Origin: Datisca glomerata
Lineage: Eukaryota > Streptophyta > Magnoliopsida > Cucurbitales > Datiscaceae
Assembly (NCBI GenBank): GCA_003255025.1
Contig: QANY01008571.1
Span: 372,001-436,000 of the forward strand
DNA: 64,000 bases
Reading direction: 5' to 3'
The notes beneath the pieces were generated by a model. The model did no database searches. It saw only the letters and a program-made list of their open reading frames with translations, and was not told the origin of the DNA. The stretch's first letter is position 1. Each line of letters begins with the position of its first letter. Below, piece after piece: positions 1 through 11,155 of the stretch. Both the position numbers and the translations under genes were made by a program.

Positions 1-97
1 AAGTGCCCATTTCACTTAAACAATTAATGTTATGGTATGTTATTAATATAACTAAATCTCTGTAGGATTGAAACGAGTAGTCTTAATAATTACACAG

Positions 98-250
98 GTG
101 CCTAATGGATTCGGATGTGGCCTTGGAGCCATGCAGCTAATATTGTACTTCGTCTACCGTGACAACAAGGGGGACCTCAAGAAACCCTCTTTTGATGCAT
201 CTATGGAGATAGGACTTGGAACTACCAAGCCGAGCAATGGAAACGTGTAG
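98..250 (+). CDS. SWEET: SWEET sugar transporter, terminal exon (partial gene)
   Basis: This is the last coding exon of a SWEET (MtN3/saliva) sugar uniporter, a seven-helix membrane protein that lets sugars move down their gradient. The exon opens right after a splice acceptor (ttacacag at 90-97) and reads VPNGFGCGLGAMQLILYF, the characteristic start of the seventh transmembrane helix, followed by YRDNKGD and a polar cytosolic tail (KPSF, EIGLGTTKP) ending at the TAG at 248-250. The helix wording and the EIGLG-type tail resemble clade I (SWEET1-like) members, which mainly move glucose; the clade is inferred from memory of the family. An in-frame ATG at 68 lies in the intron and is not a start. 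All earlier exons lie left of the window. The frame is intact, so the gene may be functional. Confidence 0.85.
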   Translation: MPNGFGCGLGAMQLILYFVYRDNKGDLKKPSFDASMEIGLGTTKPSNGNV

Positions 251-618
251 ACGCGTGTCGGAGAATGATTGGAACACTTGGATGGTCTTTGTGATAGTGA
301 ACCAACCGGGTCTCATATTTCAGTCCCTAGTTTGTATGTTAATGGTTTTTTCTTCTTGTGCTTACTAAAAAAATGAAGATGCCCGAAAAGAATGGCATGG
401 CAATTTAAAGAAAGAAAAAGAGAAGAAGCAATTAAGTTCTTCTAATGAAAATCTTCTTCGTCTGAGTTGAAAACCCTATGATCACTGCTTTTTTACTTCT
501 GGTTGACATTTCAAAATATCTAAATGGATTAGGAAGTGGTTAAATCCCAACATTCAAATATCATACTAAAAGGATCATGAGTTTAAGCCATAGTAGAAAA
601 CTTCAATATCCTTCAAAA
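251..618. other. Region downstream of SWEET exon
   Basis: This presumably holds the 3' untranslated region and downstream flank of the SWEET gene. T-rich stretches occur near 340-350 and 480-500. No further gene or repeat is recognisable. Confidence 0.4.
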
Positions 619-1033
619 TAGGGGTGAAAATTATTTTACCGAACCGAATAAAAAATGACCGGTTCGGTCGGTTCTTTATATGTGTTCGTTTTTGTTCGGA
701 AAAATGAGAGAACTGAAGTTTTTATTTGGTTTGAAATTTCAGTAGTTTTCGAATCGAACCGAATTGAAACATTAAATACATATTATTTTTTACTTTTTAT
801 ATATAATTTCATATCAAATCAAACCGAACCGAAACAAAACTTTGATTTTATATTATTATTTTTCAATTATATCATTTAAAAATTAATTTTAATTAATAAT
901 ATCAAACTGAAGAACCGAACCGAACCGAACCAAGACTCACGGTTCTGTACGGTTCTTTTGACATGAACGGTTCGATTCGGTTCAATTTTATTGTCAAACT
1001 GAAGTTTCGGTTCGGTTCAATTTTTCACCAAAA
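619..1033. mobile_element. hAT-like non-autonomous element rich in GGTTCGG repeats
   Basis: The left end reads TAGGGGTGAAAA, close to the Ac/hAT terminal repeat. The right end reads TTTTTCACC, its inverse. Between them are many subterminal copies of CGGTTCGGTT and its complement AACCGAACCG, clustered at 640-680 and 910-1055. No coding capacity is seen; a short frame at 655-879 is low complexity. An 8-bp target duplication could not be matched at the edges, so the exact right end is uncertain, and similar repeats continue to about 1055. Confidence 0.5.
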
Positions 1034-1944
1034 AATTGACCGAACCGAATCGTAAACAATCATATTTTGTATTATAACTTTGACAAAAAACATTGAGAAA
1101 TCTTTTGGTGCATCTTATTACCATACATGGACTAAATGTGTTGGGTTTTTTTCCCTTTGGTAATTTTCTTTTTGGTAATCTTTTGGTGTCTAGTTCTAAG
1201 GTACATCACTGTATCAAGGGGCTATATTTTTGTGTATATGTATAAAAAATTAGGTATATATGTACTAAAATACAGTCTCTGTATAGTACAAGAGTGTACG
1301 GTAAACTGACACTTCTGTGGTGGTCCACAAGGATATGTTTGATTTTGGAAAGTATATGAAGGAAGAAAAATAAGGGAAAATGTAAACGAAATAAGAGGAA
1401 AGTGAAGGATTGTTAATATGTATACACACAACATACATGAATACATACATGCATACACTCATAATATATATATATATATATATAATACACACTCATAATA
1501 TATATATATAAAGACTCCAAAAAAAGGCCATCCATCAAATTTTCAATATTTCATTTTCTTAGTAATTTCAGGATCATAGCTTTAGAATGGACCAGAGAGA
1601 AGAAAATTTTGTTGAAAGCTTTAGGATATATTAGTGGTGGGCAATTTTTATCAAGGGAATAGAGAGAGTGTCCAGCTAGTAGCTACTGCCCTAACTCATA
1701 ATCAAGTTCATATAGATAAGGGCATAAATAAACTGATTGTGTAATATCATGTTTAACAAGATAAAATATTGTCATGATGTAATATATGTAGTGATAATCA
1801 TGTGCTACTTACATGCAAGAGACCAAGAAAGAACATGCTTTTAGAGTATAAAGTTGGATGTGTCCGCCTCATGTCATGTGTAGTGTGTGTCAAGTCATAT
1901 GGTATGCTAAAATCTCGATAATATACATAAATTTGCTTAATTAG
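1034..1944. other. Intergenic AT-rich DNA
   Basis: No gene is seen. A compound TA-dinucleotide microsatellite lies at 1462-1511. Short minus-strand frames here overlap the microsatellite and look random. Confidence 0.4.
1462..1511. repeat. (TA)n microsatellite, duplicated block
   Basis: Two runs of alternating TA are separated by a repeat of the preceding phrase CACTCATAA, so one block of motif plus TA run has been duplicated. Confidence 0.8.
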
Positions 1945-2427
1945 TGATGTAGCGGAAGTCTCGAAGCACGATTACCAATAATTCGATCTTCTAAAATCTG
2001 TTGAATTCTGAGATTACCAGGATTTAGGCATCAATTTCGATAAATCACGAAATATCGAAAATTGAAATTATAGAGAGAAAACGACTCAAAAAAATATCAT
2101 AAGCTCCACATAAAACTTAAATAAAAAGTATTTAAACTGTCTCAGAAAACCCTAAACATAAAAAAAATGTAAAATTATGAAAATGTCTAAAACTTGTTAA
2201 TACAGCTTTCGAGCCTCTGAAAGTGCTTAAAATGATATTTTTTAGGCCTGAAACCGGGTCATTAAGGGTAAACCTATCTACAGACATAGATCCATGAACG
2301 AGCTTCGATTTGATATCTTACATGCCCTGTGAGTCAATCTGAGTCAAAACTTATGATCTCCGGAAGGTGGACCGCGTGTGCGACAATCCATTCGTTCCAA
2401 AAACTCCAACCTACATCGTCTGCATCA
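1945..2427 (-). repeat. Ty3/gypsy LTR (3' LTR of a minus-strand element)
   Basis: The LTR starts TGATGTAGCGGAAGTCTCG and ends GTCTGCATCA, giving a 5-bp inverted terminal pair TGATG/CATCA. It is homologous over its whole length to the solo LTR at 8577-9076. Immediately to the right, read on the minus strand, is the purine stretch AGGGAGAA, a polypurine-tract candidate. That fits this being the 3' LTR of the minus-strand pol fragment beside it. The last roughly 30 codons of the pol frame run into this LTR before a stop at 2334. Confidence 0.75.
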
Positions 2428-4229
2428 TTCTCCCTGAGGAAGATAAAAATTGACCTTGAATTTGGAGTCGTATCATCAACAGAAGAATCACCGTGGAAAG
2501 GAATCAGATGTTTAATATTGGACACATCAACAGTACGAATATGGCTAGGCAACTTCAATCGGTAGGCGTTTGGAATGATCTTCTCAATAATCTCGATAGG
2601 TCCAATCTTCTTGGCAAACAACTTGTTGTAGTCACAAACCGAAAATCGATCCTTAGTCAGGATTGCCCACAAGAAATCTCTAACCTCAAAATCCACATAT
2701 CTACGCGTTCGATCAACATCTTGTTTATATCGTGCATTTGTTGAACACAAGTTATCATGAACGGCCCTGGGAACATCCTACAAACCAGATACAAACTCTT
2801 CTGCCTTATTGTGGACCTTCGGCTAACTCGGTAATATCATCAAATCGAGTGGTCCCTTCGATTAGTTCGAATAAACCACCTAAAAAGGATTAAAACTGGT
2901 AATGCGATTAACTGCATGGTTATGAGAAAACTCTGCGTGACATAGTTTTTGGTCCCAACTCTTCACATGTTCACCAACCAAAAAATGCAACAGATTGACT
3001 AGACCTGTTGACCACCTCAGTCTGTCCATCCGTTTTAGGATGATAAGCACTACTAAAACTGAGTTGTGTATTAACCATTTCTACAAGCTGGCCAAAAATG
3101 ACTAAGAAATCTGGTATCTCTATTAGAAACAATAGATGCAGGCAGCCCATATAGACAATATATCTCATGAGAAAATAATTATGCCACATGAAAAACGTCA
3201 GTAGTTTTCTTGCAAGGGATAAATTGAACCATCTTAGAGAAACAATCCACAACAACATAGATGGAATCATTACCTCTATGCGAGCGAGGCAGTCCCAACA
3301 CAAAATCCGTACTAATATCCACCCAAGGCTGAGAAAGAACTAGCAAGGGCATATATAATCTTGCATTAGTGGCAGAACCCTTAGATACTTGGCAAATTAT
3401 ACACTATTACACATATTTCTCTACCTCATTGCGCATACTCGGCCAAAAATATGACGACTGCACCAGTTGTAAGGTTCTATCTCTACCAACATGACCTTCA
3501 TCATGAAGTTCCCTGATAATCTGCAATCGCAGGCTACAATCTGGGATACAAAGTTGATTCCCCTAAAATAGAAATCTCTCACAAGAAATATGTTTTCTTT
3601 TCAGTCTGTATGTCTTGGAGAACCATAGAGAAATAAAGATCAATAACAAGCAAATCACAAAAAGAATCAAAACCAGGACCTCAACTTGCATAGCAACTAG
3701 CAAACTATTCCTGCGACTCAATGCGTCTTCAACTCGGTTGGTTATCCTGACCTTGTGTTTGACCACGGAAGTGAATTTCTCGAGATAAGCAACCCACCTC
3801 GCATGTCTAGGAGACACTTTATCCTATCTGCGCAAATGCCTCAAAGAGTCATGATTAGTGTACAATATGAAATCCCTGTGAAATAGGTAATGACGCCAAT
3901 GCTTCACTGCCTGTACTATTGCATAAAACTCAACGGCATAAGTATTGTATCTGGTTTTTACGCTAGACAACTTCTCGCTGAAATAGGTCATTATTTTGCT
4001 ACTCTGACTCAAAACTGTCCTAATCCCAACCTTTGAAGCGTTGGTGTGTATCCCAAATAGCTCTGTAAAATCTGGCAACACTAAAATTGGTACAGTGGTT
4101 AGGCATTCCTTAATCAATCGAAACGTTGAATCTGCTTCATCGGTCCATAAAAACTTACCCCTTCACACAATTAGTAATCGGTGCCATTATACCACTGAAG
4201 TACGGGATAAAACGCCTAAAAAAGCAAGA
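2334..4229 (-). pseudogene. Ty3/gypsy pol fragment (RT end, RNase H, integrase)
   Basis: This is a decayed 3' half of a gypsy polyprotein on the minus strand. Reading from high to low coordinates: the RT/RNase H junction at 4117-3824 (FTELFGIHTNASKVG, with N where the family has D; YFSEKLSSVKTRYNTY), the RNase H end at 3817-3700 (SPRHARWVAYLEKF; VEDALSRR), the integrase core end at 3303-2971 (SSAYHPKTDGQTEVVNRS), and the integrase C-terminal domain at 2750-2430 (YNKLFAKKIGPIEIIEKI, NAYRLKLPSHIRTVDVSNIK). Several frameshifts and stops separate these blocks, so no protein can be made. Gag, protease and most of the RT are absent, as is the 5' LTR: similarity stops near 4230. The translation continues into the LTR at 1945-2427. 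Confidence 0.85.
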
Positions 4230-4235
4230 TCATGA

Positions 4236-6099
4236 AAACTCTTTACTCTGCTAACTAATCTTTTACTAGATTTATATGGAGGTTTTATGATGCATTGGCT
4301 CAATCTTATATGATAAATACTCTATTTTCTAGAATTCAACCTTCTTTAATTGTTCTCATTCAGTTAAAAGATTTGATTGACCCATCATCTCTTGCTCTTC
4401 TGTTTAATATAAAATTTCAGCACTTTTGTTGCAGTTTGTATAATAATTAGTTCATGCCATTTTTTATTCAATAGCCACTAACAACAAATTAGTAGGAATA
4501 TATGTAATCTGGGTTATTAGGGAGACTAATGTTTGTTCTTTTCCAGCTTACATTTGATCTAGTTTTATGGTAGTGCTGAGATGTTATTAAGGAGACTAAT
4601 GTTTTGTAGTTATGTATTCTTGGAGTTGCTAGTTAGTTTCACGACCAATTCGTATGTTTCTATTGCCACACTTCTTATTACCCTTTTTTGTTTTCCAGGT
4701 TGTTCTTTTGTTATGAAAAACATTCCCCAAATTTTTTTGGTGAATCATTAAGCATGACGTGGCTGTGTGATGATGTAAATATCATTCTCTCACTACAGGT
4801 AGTATGCAACCACTATCAATCTAAAAATTGAGAGATAAATAGTGTAGCTTCCTTTATGAGCTACTAGTTTAAGCTTGATCTACCACTTATGTATGAAAAG
4901 ACTTGGATCTTTGAAAATTTGGTTAAAATGTCTTATTACTTTATTAGGCATGAGTTGAAATGTGTGGCCTAAAGTTGTTGACGTAATGAGAAAAAGTGTC
5001 ATATAATAGAGTCAATGGAATTTGTATTGGATTTGTTTATGTTTGTAGAGTTGGATTCTGAAAAAAATGTAATGTTGGGTGGATGTTACAAATGTGAGGG
5101 AGGATGCTAGAAATGTGGATTGAAATGTTAGATTGACATATGTTTGGCTTGCACTTCACTACTTCCATTTGATAGCTTGCAGAAGTTGTTGGACTTATTA
5201 TGCTTGTTTTCCTAGCCATTACCCAGTTGAGCCTAGAGAGCTTAAAGTGAAAAGGGTTGGTGTGTTGATGATGGGTTAAATGGTAGCTTAGAATCCATTG
5301 ATGGGGGTTGGGTTCAAGCACATCGAAATCAAAATGTGGAGAAAGTTGAGGGTGGTCTCTTATACTTGCCATTTTTTTAAATTTATAGAAGCCTTTTTTT
5401 CAATTTATAATTGAACATTGGTAATGTGGTGAATCTGTCACTAATATAAATATAAGTTGTGTATTAAATACAATGAGGGGCAGTGAATTTAATCGGTTTT
5501 TTTTACAAAATTCTAACTTAAAAGAAAGGTCTAGTATCAATCATTTTATTTCCTTTAGAAGATTTGTTGCAGGGTTTTTTCCATTGAAAATTGGGCTTTT
5601 TGTTAGTCTTGTGCGTAGACTTTTATTTACCCTATGATCATGCTCTTCCTTTCTTGTACATGTGTGAATGTAAATTCTATTATCATAATTTGTTTTATTT
5701 TGGCTTATGCTGAGAACAAGTAATGCTTTTTACTGTGAGGAATAATATCTTGGCCTTATATATGTACTTGGAAAAAAGAAGAATGGAAAATACTGCCATC
5801 ACAGATCTTAATCAAAACTTTTTTTATGTATTAAAGGCTACAAATAGCTATGTTTATGTGCGTTGCCGGGGGAGGGGGTAATCCAAAGCATTTAGACATC
5901 TTTGTACAAGAAAGCTATGACACAAAAAAATACACACTAACAAAAAGCAATAATTTGCTCAATTTTTTTATGATATCAGTAGGACCAGATAAGCTAGTCA
6001 TTTCCTTTCTTTGTTCTGTTGTCCAAATAATGGTTGAGTTATTCATACTTCTGCCTAATGTTGAATATATTTCTTGCAGAGGTCCAACGGTCTTATTTC
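4236..6099. other. Unassigned region, possibly interior of CACTA copy 1
   Basis: AT-rich sequence without a convincing frame. It leads without a visible boundary into the CACTA-like right end at 6100-6894, so part of it may be the intron-rich second gene of that element. T-rich acceptor-like sites (ttgcag) occur near 6077 and 6101. No left CACTA terminus was found. Short frames such as 5850-6116 are not recognisable. Confidence 0.35.
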
Positions 6100-6894
6100 T
6101 TGCAGAAGTCCAATAATCAAAGTAATCTCAACAGAAGCAAGCAAGTCACAAGGTGCTCCTACAGCCAACAACATAACGGTTAATGAAGCTTCACTACCTA
6201 GAAGGCTACCATTTTTTGTTCCTCCTATGGCCAATGGTCATAGATCTACGTAACTTAAGTGATGTAGTTGTAAGATTTATTTATATGTGAACTTATACTA
6301 GTTTTTAATTTTTTCCTTAGGATATATTACTTTTGCTTGTTGTATGAAAAAATCAATATGTAATTGTCATTTTGAGATATGATTTCTAATGGAATAGTAT
6401 GTAATAATTTGAGTAATTAAATAAAATGATGTGATTTTGTTATTTTGTGATATTGTCAGGCAGTTAAATATTTTTATATTTTTACAATTGCAAGAATAAG
6501 TAACAAAAAAGATTATCAAAGGTATTTCATAGCATTAACAAAAAGTTATGGAAAATGTAAACACATTTCACAACATTTTATAGCATGAATAGAATTCTAT
6601 CAAATGTCTTTTAAGCTTTCCAAAAATGCTATCAAAGAATTAACATGCTATAAGAAGCTTATCATGACATTTCAAAAATGCAATGGTAGAGATACCATAG
6701 CGTTTTGAAACGCTATGGTAAGGTTATCATAACGTCTAAAACACACTATGGTAGGGTTACCATAGTGTTTTTATTAGTGTTTAAAAAACTCTACCGTATG
6801 TTCTGATTTTTATTAACGTTGACTATTATCGCGTTTTAGAAAATGCTACAATAGCGTTTTCTGACCGCTATCGTAGCGTTTCTCTCTTGCAGTA
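6100..6894. mobile_element. CACTA (En/Spm) element, right end, copy 1
   Basis: The right terminus reads, inverted, TACTGCAAGAGAGAAACGC, a CACTA-type end with its first base changed. Just inside are inverted and direct copies of a subterminal motif around GCTATCGTAGCGTTT (6660-6890). Bases 6125-6300 match 14045-14300 of the second copy: both encode a short PASKPQG-like stretch, then similar 3' sequence ending in TATATGTGAA-TTATACTAG. The homology identifies this as the 3' gene end and terminus of a CACTA element. The left end is not found. Confidence 0.6.
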
Positions 6895-7470
6895 TGCCTT
6901 AATGTAGTGTAGGTCTTCTGGATGAAAAAAAATTCCTCCAGGATCTAAGGACCTGTGCCAAATCGAAGCCCCAATGATTCAGACTAGTGGCAAGGTTTTG
7001 ACTAGGCCAAATCAATATGTTATCCCTAATCAAGAAAAAGAGTGGAGTATTCGTTAAAAGCCAAGTGGTCATAATTAGATCCTTACCTCCTTTTAAGTAC
7101 CAGATGGGTGCTAGGGGTCAGTGAATAAAGGATACATCAGTTCCATCACCAATTGTGAGAAGTCAGTGAGCAGCTAACTTATCCCTGATCGTGATGAGTT
7201 TTTTCCAAGACCATGAAGGGTTAGCTGGCATTTTCACTGTGAAAATTGAGTGATCCTTCAGCAAAATTTGCTTGCACCAAGCTATCCCAAAGTCTCTTTG
7301 CATTTGACAACCAATCTCCAGAAATGCTTGGAAATAGCTGCAAAATTCTAAGCTGATAGATCTCTCATGCCCGGACTTCCTTCTTCAATAGAGAGCACAC
7401 CATATCCCAGGAAATCTTGGCTCCAAGAAACCTTGGAAACTTTCATTTCCAAGTCTACAATCAGATGTTT
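6895..7470 (-). pseudogene. LINE ORF2 fragment (thumb and zf-RVT region)
   Basis: Read on the minus strand this encodes the C-terminal part of an L1-type LINE reverse transcriptase: AKISWDMVCSL, then after a frameshift GMRDLSA-stop-NFAAISK, then CKETLGIAWCKQILLKDHS, WSWKKLITIRDKL and IGDGTDVSF. In plant LINEs the pattern WSW+KLL.IR...GDG..T.. lies between the RT thumb and the zinc-binding zf-RVT domain. At least three stops and one frameshift are visible. It abuts the right end of CACTA copy 1. Both the RT catalytic core and the RNase H domain are missing. Confidence 0.7.
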
Positions 7471-8571
7471 AGATCTTAAAGACTCTTAATGTGGAATGCA
7501 TGAACAACCATTCATTTCAAAACTCTTAGATTCTGTCAATCTCTATTGTGTATAAATTAGTTGTGGAGGGTCACAATTCTCATCGAACTAGCACCTGTAA
7601 AACAAATTTTATTTTATATTACACTCATAACAAGTGTTGGTCTCGAGATGGAAAAGTATCTATACTAATACTAATGTAGTTCAAAGTGATAAACCAAAAA
7701 TCTTATAGGCATTAGGTAAACCCAACTTTGTTGGTCTGATGGCACTACAACACTATATGATCTCATAACATTTTCACATAAAGATTTATATTTTAATAGT
7801 CTTATAATATTTTACATTACCCCATTAATAATTTTTTTCATTTTACATAGCAATTAGGATATAGAATTATTCTCTTATATTTGCTTGGATTTTTTTTGTA
7901 ACAAAATACCATATGTAAGACTAATATTATAACCAATAAAACAAGTACCGTTATTAGTCTATCTTAAATGAATTTGAGAATAAATTGTATGCTAATCTTA
8001 TACTTATATTTTACAAGGTCATATTATCGTTGTAACAATTTCATTCATATGAATTTTTATAATTAAATTGTGATAATGCTTCAGTACGTAATTGTTATAA
8101 ATAAAATACTACGTACAACCGCCATGGGCCATCGGCGATCATGTGCATTTAATTTACATTTAATAATTATATTTAAGATACAAATGCTGCATGTAAATTC
8201 TGTAATTTACATTAACACTTGTATTTATTTTTCTAAATAACTACTTTAGATAATAATAGAATTAATATTCTTGGCGCCTCTATTTGTCCATGTTATCATA
8301 CTCCTGTTTCTTTCAGCACTCTTTGATTCGAATGATTGATAAATTCATTTCTTTAATGTTGTAATAAGATGAGATGAAAGAATATGCATGTGATCGGTGG
8401 TAGAGTCATGCTCTCCAGTCATAGAAGAAAATGAGATATGCCCTAGCACACCCGTGTCAGTCAATCTGTTAGTGGTTAAGCTGGTTTTTATCCACCTTCA
8501 AAAGATCAAGGACGAGGAAGAAGTTAGCACTGGAACAGGGTCAAAACACGGCAGCAACAAACGGTGGCTTC
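7471..8571. other. Intergenic AT-rich DNA
   Basis: No gene is identified with confidence. A CACTACAACACTAT string at 7743 resembles a CACTA start but has no partner end. A frame at 8397-8579 (VESCSPVIEENEICPS) is cut by the solo LTR insertion and is discussed under findings. Confidence 0.35.
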
Positions 8572-8576
8572 ACAGT

Positions 8577-9076
8577 TGATGTAGCGGAAGTCTCGACAAA
8601 ACTCTAACAATACTAAGTGTTATTGAATAGTGCACGACTATCAACAATTGATCTTTCAAAACCTGTTGAATCCTAAGATTACCAGAATTTATGCAACAAT
8701 TTCGTTGATTCACAAATAATACCAAAAATTGAAATAAAGGGAGAACGATTTTCTCATAAGAATATCATAACTATCTCATACAATCGAATAAAGATGAATT
8801 TATACTGTCCAGAAACCCTAAAATTAAAAGAGATGGAAGATTACAAAAAAAAACCCAAAATTATGACCAAAATTACTTTCAGGCCTCTGAAGGTGCTTAA
8901 ATAGTATTTTTTTTAGCCCGATAGGGTATGAAAGGTAAACACTGAATAAGTTTCGATTTAATATCTTATGGGTTACGTGGTTCAATCCGAGTGAAAAGTT
9001 ACACCTTCTGAAAGTTGACATGCGCGTGCCACGATCCATTTATTGAAAAAAATCCAAATTTGCACCGTCCGCATTA
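8577..9076 (-). mobile_element. Solo Ty3/gypsy LTR with 5-bp target duplication
   Basis: This 500-bp LTR starts TGATGTAGCGGAAGTCTCG and is homologous throughout to the LTR at 1945-2427. It is flanked by ACAGT on both sides (8572-8576 and 9077-9081), a perfect 5-bp target duplication. Its last bases are GCATTA where the sister has GCATCA, one substitution in the terminal CA. No internal sequence remains, so it arose by recombination between the two LTRs of a complete element. The minus-strand frame at 8982-9200 reads WIVARACQLSEGVTFHSD, matching WIVAHAVHLPEIISFDSD encoded by the sister LTR. Confidence 0.85.
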
Positions 9077-9081
9077 ACAGT

Positions 9082-9417
9082 GTAGGTAATGGAAGGAGAT
9101 GGAAAGTGTCGTTTCCAAAAGAGATATACATCTGAATCTTACGAGTGATTTTTGGTGTGAAGGTTGATTCAAGTTCTATGTAAAAAGAACACAAAGACAA
9201 TCAATAGGTTTCCACCAAGTCATAAATTCTCTGATACAACATAAAGTATAAATAGTTTCTACATTTATTGAATACGTTTAACTAAGTATACATAATTGTA
9301 AGTATGATTTTAATATTTAATATGATTAAATGCTTGATGTGAAATTTGTTTATTTTCTGTCATGAACTATTCGTGGTTCATTGATTTTTCCTCAAATTTA
9401 TAAAACTCGATCCAACG
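9082..9417. other. Intergenic AT-rich DNA
   Basis: Nothing recognisable is seen between the solo LTR and the copia fragment. A possible splice donor (GTAATGG) at 9085 is discussed in the findings. Confidence 0.35.
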
Positions 9418-9834
9418 GTTTACTTAGGGGAAAGCTTGGTTTCCTAGTCTTCTAGGAAACAACAGGTTGTGGCACGCTCCAGTACTGAAAGTGAGTACAG
9501 GGCCCTCTCCCATGCAGCAACCGAAGTAACTTGGCTTCAGTCCCTTCTTCATGAGCGTCACGTCCTTGTGTCTGCTCCTTCAGTGCCCTAGTGTGATGAT
9601 CAGGGAGATTCTTCTCTTGCTTCCAATCATGTGCAGCATGCCAGGACTAAACACATCGAGATTGATGTTCATTTCATACGGGATAAAGTTCTGGCCAAGC
9701 AATTGGAGATCCAATATGTTCCTTCTGCTGAATAGGTAGCTGACATCTTCACTAGACCTCTTTCTGGCACTCATTTTTCATTTCTTAAATGCAAGCTCAA
9801 TATGGTTGAGACCCCCTTGAGGTTGAGGGGGATA
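9418..9834 (+). pseudogene. Ty1/copia RNase H fragment and polypurine tract
   Basis: A single reading frame gives VYLGESLVS-stop-SSRKQQ, VARSSTESEYRALSHAATEV, LQSLLHERH, NHVQHARTKHIEIDVHFI and VADIFTRPLSGTHFSFLKCK. This is the end of a copia polyprotein: the RNase H motif SSTE(A/S)EYRAL and the C-terminal TKHIEID..F.R and ADIFTKPL signatures. Stops are few (TAG at W and Q positions, one near 9590) and the frame is otherwise held, so decay is mild. A purine-rich GAGGTTGAGGGGGATAA at 9820-9836 is the expected polypurine tract. The reverse transcriptase and everything upstream are missing. Confidence 0.85.
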
Positions 9835-9836
9835 AT

Positions 9837-10230
9837 AACACACATGTTCAGCCATCTCAGCCTCCATTTAAGCAGTACTCAACTAAAGAAGCCGCTTTCT
9901 CTCACAGGGAAAGAATTCCTTTGTAGTGAAGCTAGCCTATTAGGCACTATGTAAGAGCTCTATGTGATCTATGGAATAGCGATCTTTGTATCTTAGAAAA
10001 CCAACTTCTTTTTAACTGTCTTCGCTTTGACTCAGCAAAGCTCACTAAAGGAAGAGTTAGTCAGGAACCTTTGTCTATGATTGGGTAATTTCCTTGCATG
10101 CTTTTAGGCACTGCTTTGGTAATACTTCCTAATGATTACTTGTAACTAACCTGACCTAAGAGAGTATTATAATTCCAACTCGATAGTGACATAAACTCAC
10201 TCGGTTTTTTCCTCAACATTGTAAATCTTC
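9837..10230 (+). repeat. Probable copia 3' LTR remnant
   Basis: The sequence directly follows the polypurine tract, where the 3' LTR should begin, and a TGTTCAGCC at 9846 is a plausible LTR start. No second copy is present for comparison, so the right edge is a guess placed before the gypsy similarity begins. Confidence 0.4.
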
Positions 10231-10236
10231 ACTGTG

Positions 10237-11060
10237 CACCACTCTCATAAGTATGATGTGATTGGGATCTTCATCCAGATTGCTAATATCTGAGTCCGGA
10301 GGGTCTTGGTTGATGACGGCAGTGTCGTGAATGTGATATTTAAGCCAACCATACCTAGAATGGAACTTAATGGACAAACGAACTGGACATCGCAGCCACT
10401 GGTCGGATTCAAAGGGAACGTGACATACTCGTAAGGGAGTATGGTGTTACTATGATAGCGCTATCATCCAACAAGCTCATGGAGTGAATAGTGATAGATG
10501 TACAGTCACAATATAATTAACACAATTTTATGAAGATCTTGGCTACATTTGTTGGGGACAGGGCCATCCACCTTGCGATAAAAATTGAAGTAACTTATTG
10601 GCCATCCGTCAAGCCAGAAAGTAGTCAAGAATGCAAGGACAAAACGAGAGCATGAAATTCCCTTAGTTTGATAAATGCAACAAGAGTATTAGAAATTAGA
10701 GGAAAGTCTTCGAAACTCACAGTGGACTACTTCCAAAAGGAAAGAGGTCGGATTGCAGTCACCCTGAGTGCATTACTAAGATGGATTCTAGATTGAACAA
10801 TCAGGAGAGATGAAAGATTGATTTGATTTTCGTAGAATAACGTGGATGTGTTTGCATGGTCAACAAAGAATGTGCTCAAGATTTAATCCACGTTCGTATG
10901 TCAAAAGCTACTGGTTGACCTGACCAAAAAATTAGTCCAATATAAGAAGATGATATTTTCCTTAAAAAGCCTAATCAAGCCATTAAGGAGAAAGTGTGGA
11001 CAAACTTTTGAATACAAAACCCCTACAATACTAGAGCTGCACTAACTTGAGGGTCGAATG
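10237..11060 (+). pseudogene. Ty3/gypsy protease to RT fragment
   Basis: The frame from 10,237 reads KYDVIGIFIQIAN, then RVLVDDGSVVNVIF, then WTSQPLVGFKGNVTY. This matches the aspartic protease of plant gypsy elements, whose usual core is RVLVD.GS..N(V/I)LF; the catalytic Asp is present at about 10,303. Further on, VDVFAWSTKNVLKI at 10,843-10,885 matches the DVFAW..(D/E)M.GI leader that precedes the RT in the Tat/Athila group. Stops interrupt both blocks. Neither LTR was found. Confidence 0.7.
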
Positions 11061-11155
11061 TCCTTGTTCAACACCACCTCCTGGTGTTGCTAAGGGCTAC
11101 TAACCACCTCTTATAATTATGTATTTCTTCTACAGGTATTCTAAGGAGAACATAT

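Noticed and set aside
655..879. 74-codon frame near the window start
   Set aside because: Lies inside the GGTTCGG-rich hAT-like element and is low complexity.
5850..6116. 88-codon frame
   Set aside because: No recognisable motif, repeated phrases across acceptor-like sites, and position inside probable CACTA DNA.
7743..7757. CACTACAACACTAT as left end of a CACTA element
   Set aside because: No inverted partner or matching subterminal motif in the right distance or orientation; probably chance.
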